Source: CAYNRG01 sp047973125 | GTDB lineage: Bacteria > Bacillota_I > Bacilli_A > Erysipelotrichales > Erysipelotrichaceae | Direction of reading: 5' to 3' | Assembly: GCA_047973125.1 (NCBI GenBank) | Contig: JBKEBK010000004.1 | Location: 82,221-146,220 of the forward strand | DNA length: 64,000 bases | Made by a program: the position numbers and the translations under genes | Notes under the pieces: model-generated | The model's database searches: none | What the model was told of the DNA's origin: nothing | What the model saw: the letters and a program-made list of their open reading frames with translations, nothing else | In this document: positions 10,126 through 16,159 of the stretch, piece by piece | How positions within the stretch are numbered: position 1 is the stretch's first letter | Layout of the letters: every line of letters starts with the position of its first letter

Positions 10126-10440
10126 TTACTTATTTTTATAAAGTAGTATGATTTCTTTGATCAACTCAGTAGCAAGCATGCTTGTCATTAAATGATCCTG
10201 TGAATGAATAAGTAATATACTTATATCTTGCTTATTACCATTTGCTTCAGCAAACAATAAATCAGTCTGAGCTTTATGAGCCAGCGTTGCAGCTTCACTT
10301 GATTTCACTAAAAGTTTTTGAGCCTCATCTATATTACCGGCTTTTGCTTCTTCTAAAGCTTGAAACGCTAACGAACGGGCATCTCCTGAATTTGCAATGA
10401 TATTCATAGCTACTAATTCTACTGGACTATTCTCTTCCAT
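10126..10440 (-). CDS. PTS lactose/cellobiose-family IIA
   Basis: A 104-residue helical phosphocarrier with the active histidine in HSQDHLMTSML near the C-terminus. It is the first gene of the operon. An in-frame ATG lies 15 codons further upstream, but the start at 10440 is preferred: it is preceded by AGGAGGGAGG at good spacing and gives MEENSPVELVAMNII, the usual IIA beginning. Confidence 0.93.
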   Translation of the reverse strand: MEENSPVELVAMNIIANSGDARSLAFQALEEAKAGNIDEAQKLLVKSSEAATLAHKAQTDLLFAEANGNKQDISILLIHSQDHLMTSMLATELIKEIILLYKNK

Positions 10441-10485
10441 CTTGTTCCTCCCTCCTAAGTGCAAACAAGCACCTTGTCTACACAA

Positions 10486-10514
10486 ATATTAGTGTATAAA
10501 CACCCTAGTGTCAA
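10486..10514 (-). promoter_or_regulatory. Sigma-A promoter of the PTS operon
   Basis: On the minus strand TTGACA and TAATAT are separated by exactly 17 bases, 46 bases before the IIA start codon. This is a near-consensus housekeeping promoter. I find no well-spaced sigma-54 element (GG-N10-GC) here, although the nearby regulator belongs to a family that normally works with sigma-54. Confidence 0.8.
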
Positions 10515-10635
10515 AAGGTAAATGCAGAACTATTTTTACCATTTTTATACAGTATTTTGTTAGTTTATACACGATTTTGAAGATTTTAGCCTAATTTTTT
10601 ATGAGTTTCTGCACTTTTATTGTTTAGTGTATAAC
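10493..10635. promoter_or_regulatory. Cluster of TTTATACAS sites upstream of the PTS operon
   Basis: Copies of a TTTATACA-type word occur at 10544-10552 and 10564-10572 (same strand, 20 bases apart) and in reverse orientation at 10492-10500 and 10627-10635. One lies inside the spacer of the promoter. A related inverted pair lies in front of the regulator gene. The rest of the gap up to 10897 is A+T-rich and holds no gene I can support. I infer binding sites for the adjacent regulator. Confidence 0.5.
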
Positions 10636-10897
10636 AATTTCACTCTTTTTACTGCTTGTGTTTAATTATATTTATAAGCGTATATCATTTACTAACTTTT
10701 AAAATTGTTACTATCTTTTTGAATTCCCCATTTTATAACTAAAAATAAGCACTTATATATTAAATAGGCTCATTTTTATGTTATTTTTGCACTATATTCC
10801 CCACTTTGTATACTATTTCAACCGTTTTTATATACACTGCACTCCATTTTCTATGTAGAAACTAAAAATAATATTGTGATTATGCTATAATGCAAGT

Positions 10898-11398
10898 ATG
10901 AAAATAACAAGAACACTACAAATTACAGAACAAGAATTCTATGATTATCTGGAAAATGATCTAATCGCCAATGTTGCAAAGTGTACCCAACGCACTATTA
11001 AACCTAAGGATGTTAAGAAAGGACTCCACTATACTAAACATGGTGATGATGCTCACAATCGTGTCGATATAACAGTGCTAGAATACACACGAGGAAAATT
11101 ATACAAATCAAAGATTCATTCGATGGCCGACACAATTACCCTAACTTTTGAAACAGAAGAAGTTGAGAAAGGATTAGAGATTACCTTTCACCAACATATC
11201 GAAAGTTTTGAAAATAAGAAACAAATGAAACTGATGAGACACTTTAGTGAGGTGGTGTATTATGGAAGAATGAGTGATACCCTTTATAATATTCAAAAGA
11301 AGATATTTAATATCAGAGAGGGAATTATAGAAAAACCATTACCACAAGCTAAGGAACATAAGCTTTTAAAGAAGTTATTCACAAAAAAAGTTGAGTAA
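10898..11398 (+). CDS. DUF3284-like protein next to the PTS operon
   Basis: A 166-residue soluble protein without signal peptide or membrane segments. The start MKITRTLQITEQEFYDYL and the alternating beta-strand pattern resemble the DUF3284 family, START-like proteins often found beside beta-glucoside PTS genes; function unknown. The family call is from memory of its pattern. It faces the PTS operon across a 457-base gap and converges with the regulator gene on a shared terminator. The basic tail (KLLKKLFTKK) is unremarkable. Confidence 0.55.
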   Translation: MKITRTLQITEQEFYDYLENDLIANVAKCTQRTIKPKDVKKGLHYTKHGDDAHNRVDITVLEYTRGKLYKSKIHSMADTITLTFETEEVEKGLEITFHQHIESFENKKQMKLMRHFSEVVYYGRMSDTLYNIQKKIFNIREGIIEKPLPQAKEHKLLKKLFTKKVE

Positions 11399-11413
11399 AA
11401 TGACTCAACTTTT
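11386..11413. terminator. Bidirectional terminator
   Basis: An 11-bp stem AAAAGTTGAGT / ACTCAACTTTT with a six-base loop overlaps the stop codons of both converging genes. A- and T-runs on the two sides allow it to serve both strands. Confidence 0.85.
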
Positions 11414-14048
11414 ATATTTTCTTGATAATCATGATGATAGTTGCTATTTCGTTATCATCAATAATAACATTAAAACTCTTTTCTAAGCGACCCAACAGTT
11501 TTCTTGTCGAGTTATATTCATCTTTAAATACCCCTAAGATTTTACTCTTCTCACTGTTTACTACAACAGCATTACCATCCAATAAGCGCTCAATTAAACA
11601 AGCAAGATGCATAAACAAACCAACTCGCTGATCTTCACTCATTGGGTATACCACTCCAAATTCATCAAGCACATCTGGAAGTATAGTTTTTAACTTAGGC
11701 ACAGATACATATTTAAACTGTTCTTCAAAGTGTTTATAAACTTCACTATAATCAATGGCATTTGACTTTACTGGTCCAAACATTAGTATTCGATCCAAAT
11801 CTTCTGTAGAGTTTTCAAAAATCTTTCCAATTGAAATAAATGGAATTCCTAATAACTTAGGATCATATGTTCCTACAAATGTATGAATTCGATAAGTCCT
11901 CTGTAAGTCTATTACCTCTTTCAACAATTTATCACGTTGTGATATTGCAAGAGGTATAACTTTCATCCCAAGTTTTGAATACTGATTTATATATCGCTTT
12001 AGCTGAAGGGCTCCTCCTTCACCTGTATGACAAAGAGTAACAACAATATCACTATGTTTCTCTTCATTACGACTCATTTTATTAACTTCAAGATTAGCCA
12101 TATGATAGACATAGTCAATATCGCTCTCCATTGAACACTTACGAGCTATATCAATTCCTACAAGAGTAATGGGAATATTCATATAACGAATCTTAACATC
12201 AATCTCTTCAGCAATTGTCTCAATCATCGTTTTAATTGATCCCATATCATAAATGACAATTACACCTTTACCCCTGTCAATCTTCTCAATTAATGCTTTG
12301 ATTTCCTCCATTGACTGTTGTGCTTCAATCTCTAACTTTAAGTCATAGCTATAAGCATTATTGCACTGGGTAAGAGCATTGGTTACATCTTTAAGTGATG
12401 TTGCTGTACCATTTCCATGTAAGATATATAATAGAACTGGATTACCTTCATTTTCATTTTCTTCTGATTCAATTAAAAACATAGAAATAATTATCACTTC
12501 TTCTATCGGAAGTTCCATATTAAGTTCAGACTTCAATAAATCTGCAAACTGTGTACTAGCAGCATATTCCTGTGGATACTTTTTTATTATATTTACAATT
12601 TGTTCATTATTAATTCTTTGATGACTTGAGTTTAATGTCATTAAAGAGTTTACATGTAGACAAAACCCATAGAATACATTTGATTTAAATTCTTTACCTA
12701 AATATTTTTTACACCCCTCAAGAAACTTTCCTACTAATCTAAGGATTCTATGATCAACAATTTTCGATAATTGATCTAAATCATTTGCATTATTAAAGTC
12801 ATGATAGTAACGATTTTTCTTAAACAAGAATTGAATATGCGTATTAATAACATTTTCTATACTACTACTGTTTATACCTCTAACTGTTAATTCATCATAT
12901 TGCTTTCTTATTTCTGCATACAAATCATCTTCATGATTCTTATCACCATCTTTAGGTTTATAACTTTTTGCAGCTTTATCATATACCATTACATCACTAA
13001 TATTAAGGATTGATAGAACACTAGGCTCCAAATCTTTAGCATTCAACAAACATTTCTTTATACCACTTTTAAAGTCATTTAAACATACATGAATATCATC
13101 TTCTTTTTCATTCACTACTCTTACATATGCATTTGCACATGCTGCTTTTATTTCCAACAACAATTCTTTTACATTAAATGTAAACTCTGTAAGTAGTAAG
13201 GCTTTAATTGCTTCTGTGGTAACTTCAATAGAGCAATCTGAGTTCACTGCCTCAATTGTAAACAAGTGATTAATCAATTCTAATCTCTCACTCATAGGAC
13301 GATCTTTTAACTCTGGCAGTTCAATTGTTACTGGAATCTTACGATTAAACTGACTCACTCCCTGTGGTGATAAAGCAAGAAGTAATACTACATCAGAGAA
13401 ATCAGAAGACTTACTTTTATCTTCACTAAATAATCTACCAGTATCAAGAAAGTCTAAAATTCTACTTTGTTGTTTAGCATCAAGCATATCAACATTATCA
13501 ATAAAAAGGACTCCACCTTTTGCACGAGCAAAACTATTTGTTTCTAAGTCATTATCTTTTCCAAATAATTCATCATTTAGCATAGTGATACTTTTTGCAT
13601 AATGACGACAGTTGATTTTAACAAATGGTGCATCCTCATCAAACACTCTATTCTCAACTGCAAACTGAAATGTTAAATTTGCAAAAGCAGTTGTTCCACA
13701 TCCATTTTTAGATGCCAACAGAACATTCAAGCTTTTACGTGGATATAATACCGCTGCTTTAGCAAGTTGAATAGCATTTTTTAAACTTCCATCATATCCA
13801 ACTAAGTTTGTAAAGGCTGAGCTTTCCTCTGCGCTATTATTCTCATGAGGTAATGTATATAAAACAGGCCTTGTACTTGTTTTCTTTAGTAGTCCATCTT
13901 TTACTAAATCATTTAAAAGTGCGCTTACATTTGATCGCTGCATATCTAAAGCATCAGCTACTGTCTTAGTTTCAATTCCATCTTCATTTTTTGTATAGAT
14001 TTCTTTCTGTACAAATTCATATACAAACTCTTTTGTAGTCTTCATCAC
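11412..14048 (-). CDS. LevR/CelR-type PTS regulator with degenerate ATPase site
   Basis: An 878-residue transcription regulator. In order: winged-helix DNA-binding region (about 1-70), AAA+ sigma-54-activator-like domain (about 80-330), PRD (about 390-490), EIIA-Man-like domain with phosphorylatable His544 (LHGNGTATS), a CHTGEGGA EIIB-like segment, and a C-terminal PRD. It should sense PTS phosphorylation state. Two features are abnormal: the Walker A loop reads ASKNGCGTTA (112-121), without the catalytic lysine, and the sigma-54 contact loop GAFTGA is missing (GKDNDLETNS at 163-172). So it probably controls transcription by direct DNA binding rather than by ATP-driven sigma-54 activation. 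An inverted repeat lies upstream of the gene. Confidence 0.85.
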   Translation of the reverse strand: MMKTTKEFVYEFVQKEIYTKNEDGIETKTVADALDMQRSNVSALLNDLVKDGLLKKTSTRPVLYTLPHENNSAEESSAFTNLVGYDGSLKNAIQLAKAAVLYPRKSLNVLLASKNGCGTTAFANLTFQFAVENRVFDEDAPFVKINCRHYAKSITMLNDELFGKDNDLETNSFARAKGGVLFIDNVDMLDAKQQSRILDFLDTGRLFSEDKSKSSDFSDVVLLLALSPQGVSQFNRKIPVTIELPELKDRPMSERLELINHLFTIEAVNSDCSIEVTTEAIKALLLTEFTFNVKELLLEIKAACANAYVRVVNEKEDDIHVCLNDFKSGIKKCLLNAKDLEPSVLSILNISDVMVYDKAAKSYKPKDGDKNHEDDLYAEIRKQYDELTVRGINSSSIENVINTHIQFLFKKNRYYHDFNNANDLDQLSKIVDHRILRLVGKFLEGCKKYLGKEFKSNVFYGFCLHVNSLMTLNSSHQRINNEQIVNIIKKYPQEYAASTQFADLLKSELNMELPIEEVIIISMFLIESEENENEGNPVLLYILHGNGTATSLKDVTNALTQCNNAYSYDLKLEIEAQQSMEEIKALIEKIDRGKGVIVIYDMGSIKTMIETIAEEIDVKIRYMNIPITLVGIDIARKCSMESDIDYVYHMANLEVNKMSRNEEKHSDIVVTLCHTGEGGALQLKRYINQYSKLGMKVIPLAISQRDKLLKEVIDLQRTYRIHTFVGTYDPKLLGIPFISIGKIFENSTEDLDRILMFGPVKSNAIDYSEVYKHFEEQFKYVSVPKLKTILPDVLDEFGVVYPMSEDQRVGLFMHLACLIERLLDGNAVVVNSEKSKILGVFKDEYNSTRKLLGRLEKSFNVIIDDNEIATIIMIIKKI

Positions 14049-14075
14049 TAGTCCTCCAAGTCATACACTAAGCAC

Positions 14076-14106
14076 TTTCTGTATAAGATTATAATTTATA
14101 CAGAAA
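14076..14106. promoter_or_regulatory. Perfect 11-bp inverted repeat upstream of the regulator gene
   Basis: TTTCTGTATAA and TTATACAGAAA form perfect arms around a nine-base spacer, 28 bases before the regulator start. The spacer contains TATAAT on the minus strand. The arms share the TTATACA core with the sites near the PTS promoter, so this looks like an autoregulatory operator overlapping the -10 element. Confidence 0.6.
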
Positions 14107-14372
14107 AGGTCAAATTTATACTTTAATTATAGTTTTAGTCTTTGAAATTAGCAAATTAATTTCAAAATGCTTGTGATTTATTCCTTACAACAACCAATCT
14201 TATACAAGCTAATTTATATAAAACATATTCACATACGAACTCTTTATAAGCAGATACATTTTTAGTGTTGTTATTGCTATCTTTAAATAGGCTCTTATTA
14301 TCTGTATATAATTTTTATAAAAGATATTGCATTGTAAACAAAGAAAAAAGTTATTTACAATGCCTATATATA
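14107..14372. other. A+T-rich intergenic stretch with one hairpin
   Basis: No gene is supported here. A perfect 10-bp inverted repeat, GCATTGTAAA (14329-14338) and TTTACAATGC (14354-14363), lies directly before the first copy of the tandem repeat. It occupies the place where the other copies carry the start of the mini-ORF, so it may mark the junction where the first copy was truncated. Confidence 0.4.
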
Positions 14373-14408
14373 CTAATATTAATTATAATTATTAAAATTC
14401 TAGATTAA
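14361..14408 (+). pseudogene. Remnant of the toxin-like mini-ORF, copy A
   Basis: The frame reads ...YILILIIIIKILD and a stop inside the palindrome, matching the C-terminal part of copies B and C. Upstream there is no ATG, GTG or TTG in frame and the 5' part of the repeat is missing. It is therefore probably a dead copy, although its hairpin, direct repeats and antisense promoter remain. Confidence 0.45.
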
Positions 14409-14444
14409 TACCTAGGTATTAATGCTTGTTGCTACCTACCAATA

Positions 14445-14497
14445 GAAAAGACAGGAGTTCAGTCCTGTCTTTTCATTTACCTAGTTGTTTGTTGCCA
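14445..14497 (-). ncRNA. Candidate antisense RNA, copy A
   Basis: A minus-strand extended -10 element TGATATAAT (14503-14511) points toward the hairpin. Transcription from about 14497 would read through the complement of DRb and end at the U-run of the hairpin 14445-14474, giving roughly 50 bases. Start and end points are predictions. Confidence 0.4.
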
Positions 14498-14709
14498 CTT
14501 ATATTATATCATAATATTATTTGTTTTAAACTTAAATTTTAAAAAAATTAAATTTTCCTTATTCACTGTCCTTTTATGTTTTCACCTTTTTGATTTTTAG
14601 ATGCTGCGAATATTTATAAAGTTGAACCTTATAACATTTTTAGTATTTTTTCTAACTGTAATGAGAGAAAATAACTAGCATATTTGTCATTTATTTTTTT
14701 TTTTTTTAC

Positions 14710-14718
14710 TGTTATAAT
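14710..14718 (+). promoter_or_regulatory. Extended -10 element in front of copy B mini-ORFs
   Basis: TGTTATAAT fits the TGnTATAAT extended -10 pattern. It lies just after a long T-run and ten bases before GGAGG and a 12-codon leader ORF. No -35 at the right distance is visible, which is acceptable for extended -10 promoters. Confidence 0.5.
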
Positions 14719-14738
14719 TTTATCGTTGGAGGTAGCAT

Positions 14739-14777
14739 ATGCTAGACACTTTTAAAGGTGGGTTAGCAATAAGTTAG
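14739..14777 (+). CDS. Possible 12-residue leader ORF of copy B
   Basis: ATG at 14739 follows GGAGG at ideal spacing and reads MLDTFKGGLAIS, then TAG. Its stop codon adjoins the AGGAG that would serve the toxin-like ORF nine bases later. It could couple or gate translation of the toxin, as leader ORFs do in some type I systems. The equivalent in copy C is not open from a good site. Confidence 0.35.
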   Translation: MLDTFKGGLAIS

Positions 14778-14785
14778 GAGATTAT

Positions 14786-14842
14786 GTGGAAGTAGTATTA
14801 CTTATTGTAATATTAATTCTAATTATTAAAATCTTAGATTAA
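14786..14842 (+). CDS. Toxin-like hydrophobic 18-residue peptide, copy B
   Basis: Starting at GTG with AGGAG six bases upstream, the ORF reads MEVVLLIVILILIIKILD and stops with TAA inside the palindrome. It is a single membrane-spanning stretch with one acidic residue at each end and one lysine. Size and composition resemble Ibs-type membrane toxins. Copy C encodes the identical 18 residues despite two silent base differences in the last codons (ATC TTA versus ATT CTA), weak evidence of selection on the protein. No signal peptide or known bacteriocin motif is present. Confidence 0.55.
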   Translation: MEVVLLIVILILIIKILD

Positions 14843-14883
14843 TACCTAGGTATTAATTGCCTATTTATTGCTACCTACCAATA

Positions 14884-14934
14884 GAAAAGACAGGAGATCA
14901 GTCCTGTCTTTTCACTTACCCTATTTATTGCTAC
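14884..14934 (-). ncRNA. Candidate antisense RNA, copy B
   Basis: A minus-strand TATAAT (14939-14944) lies seven bases before a predicted start near 14934, at the edge of DRb. The RNA would carry the complement of CCTATTTATTGCTAC at its 5' end and finish at the hairpin 14884-14913. The same 15-base word recurs in the toxin mRNA at 14860-14874, giving a second target for pairing. Confidence 0.45.
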
Positions 14935-15164
14935 TTATATTATATAATAATATTATTTATTTTAAACTTAAATTTTAAAAATTTTAAGTTTCTTATTCAC
15001 TGTCATTTTATGTTTTCACCTTTTTGATTTTTAGATGCTGCGAATATTTATAAAGTTGTGCCTTACATCATTTTTTCATATTTATTCTAACCGTAATGAG
15101 TGAATAAAGCAAGCTCTTCCCCATCACTTACTTTAGTTTTCTATTTTAAAGTTGTCTTAGCAAT

Positions 15165-15236
15165 ATGTTAGTAGATTCCATGGAAGTAGTATTACTTATT
15201 GTAATATTAATTCTAATTATTAAAATTCTAGATTAA
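15165..15236 (+). CDS. Toxin-like hydrophobic peptide, copy C
   Basis: ATG at 15165 gives 23 residues, MLVDS followed by the same 18-residue hydrophobic peptide as copy B; an internal ATG at 15180 matches the copy B start. No good ribosome site precedes either ATG, because the AGGAG of copy B is changed to AGTAG here. Expression may be low or the copy may be decaying. The stop again lies in the palindrome. Confidence 0.45.
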   Translation: MLVDSMEVVLLIVILILIIKILD

Positions 15237-15271
15237 TACCTAGGTATTAAAGTTTATTGCTACCGACAATA

Positions 15272-15322
15272 GAAAAGACAGGACCGTTATCCTGTCTTTT
15301 CACTTGTCAAGTTTATTGCCAC
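15272..15322 (-). ncRNA. Candidate antisense RNA, copy C
   Basis: The minus-strand extended -10 TGATATAAT (15327-15335) directs transcription into DRb (15309-15322) and the hairpin 15272-15301. The 5' end would be complementary to AAGTTTATTGC, a word shared with DRa of this copy but not with copy B. Confidence 0.45.
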
Positions 15323-15343
15323 ATATATTATATCAAAGCCTTT

Positions 15344-15457
15344 TTAAGAAAACAGTCTTGTAATAAGAGCACAGAAACTTTTTAAAGGGAAGATGAAAAA
15401 TCCGGTTATAAGTCCTGCTATTGCTGCAATTATCAATTTTTTATCTATTTTTTTCAT
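15344..15457 (-). CDS. 37-residue membrane peptide
   Basis: The ORF reads MKKIDKKLIIAAIAGLITG and continues with FFIFPL to a short basic end. It has a positively charged N-terminus and one hydrophobic span. It begins eight bases after the stop of the secreted-protein gene at 15466-15900, so the two form a pair. AAGG lies 11 bases before the ATG. A small membrane partner behind a small secreted protein is a common arrangement for bacteriocin immunity, but nothing here proves that role. Confidence 0.5.
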   Translation of the reverse strand: MKKIDKKLIIAAIAGLITGFFIFPLKSFCALITRLFS

Positions 15458-15465
15458 AAATATAA

Positions 15466-15900
15466 TTACCTTGACGAACAATAATAGATAGTTGCTGATG
15501 GGCTAGTTTTTATACATCCACTAGCATTTTTTGCATAGTCAACTTTTTTAGTATTCGTGTTCATGAATAAACTTTTCGCACCTTCCCATAAACCACCTGC
15601 AACTTCGGCCGCTGCGTTAATCCCATAAGATGCCCATTCACCACCACTATGCCCTGTAGTACTAACTATAGCTCCATCTATTATAAATGCTACTAAAACT
15701 TGACCAACAAAAACTAATATAGCACCTAAACCTCTTGGTTCTATTTCAATCGTAGAATTATCAGTTACTTGATTTTCACCATCTTTTGGATAGTATTCTT
15801 CATTTTCTGCACTTACTGTGGTTAAGAAACCCATACACAAAAATACTGACAACATAAAACATATTACTTTTTTAAAACTTTTTATCTTTTTTTCAAACAT
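15466..15900 (-). CDS. Secreted small protein of unknown function (bacteriocin-like?)
   Basis: A 144-residue protein with a clear signal peptide (basic start, hydrophobic core, probable cut after TVSA near residue 31). The mature part has an acidic linker, a hydrophobic segment rich in G, A and V (GLGAILVFVGQVLVAFIIDG), a second small-residue helix (NAAAEVAGGLWEGAKSLF) and a C-terminal pair of cysteines (GCIKTSPSATIYYC) that could form a disulfide. I do not recognise the family. The glycine-rich hydrophobic helices recall pore-forming bacteriocins. AGGAGTG precedes the ATG. It is followed by the 37-residue membrane peptide. Confidence 0.65.
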   Translation of the reverse strand: MFEKKIKSFKKVICFMLSVFLCMGFLTTVSAENEEYYPKDGENQVTDNSTIEIEPRGLGAILVFVGQVLVAFIIDGAIVSTTGHSGGEWASYGINAAAEVAGGLWEGAKSLFMNTNTKKVDYAKNASGCIKTSPSATIYYCSSR

Positions 15901-15931
15901 AAGTACACTCCTTTCTTCATTGTCTGTATCT

Positions 15932-15960
15932 TATATATTAATAATACCAAAATTAACCAA
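15932..15960 (-). promoter_or_regulatory. Promoter of the secreted-protein gene
   Basis: TTGGTT and TATATA are spaced by 17 bases on the minus strand, 31 bases before the start codon. Good spacing, moderate match to consensus. Confidence 0.55.
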
Positions 15961-15992
15961 GAAAGTAAGGTCTAACTTTTATAGGTGTTTTA

Positions 15993-16064
15993 TGGTATAA
16001 TAGAAATAATGAGAATAATTTAAAACTTAAAAGTATAAAAGCTTAGTAATAGTTGTTACTGAGC
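15993..16064 (+). promoter_or_regulatory. Extended -10 and leader hairpin before the decayed lipoprotein gene
   Basis: TGGTATAAT at 15993-16001 fits an extended -10. A 9-bp stem, GCTTAGTAA (16041-16049) and TTACTGAGC (16056-16064, one U-G pair), follows in the would-be leader. No U-run follows, so it is not a standard terminator. The remaining bases up to 16159 show nothing else. Confidence 0.4.
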
Positions 16065-16159
16065 ATATTTACTCTATAAAAGTTCTTATTTTAAATATTG
16101 ATAGATAATATTGTTTGTAACTCCTTTTAATATCAAAAAATAAAATGGAGGTGTTATGT

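Larger units (their letters stand above)
14373..15335 (+). repeat. Three tandem ~0.4 kb repeats, type I toxin/antitoxin-like
   Basis: Three copies follow each other, with their central palindromes (TTAATACCTAGGTATTAA) at 14405, 14839 and 15233. Each copy contains, in order: a hydrophobic mini-ORF ending inside the palindrome, a direct repeat (DRa), a 12-bp stem GAAAAGACAGGA / TCCTGTCTTTTC, a second direct repeat (DRb), and a minus-strand -10 element. Copies one and two also share a downstream block (TTTTTGATTTTTAGATGCTG and onward). Loop bases differ between copies while the stems are unchanged. The layout resembles Ibs/Sib, Ldr/Rdl and Fst-type loci; no family assignment is possible from sequence alone. 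Confidence 0.75.

Noticed and set aside
10441..10475. Possible -12/-24 (sigma-54) promoter just before the IIA gene (GGTGC...TTGC on the minus strand)
   Set aside because: The GG to GC spacing is nine bases instead of ten and the start would fall inside the ribosome site; a near-consensus sigma-A promoter lies upstream.
14346..14396. ATG at 14360 reading MPIYTNINYNY as a peptide of copy A
   Set aside because: Frame differs from the conserved peptide of copies B and C and has no ribosome site.
14404..14423. Palindrome ATTAATACCTAGGTATTAAT as a transposon end or recombination site
   Set aside because: It occurs once per repeat at the stop codon of the mini-ORF, with no transposase or target duplication nearby.
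14373..15335. CRISPR array
   Set aside because: Only three units of about 0.4 kb with no short repeat-spacer pattern and no cas genes.
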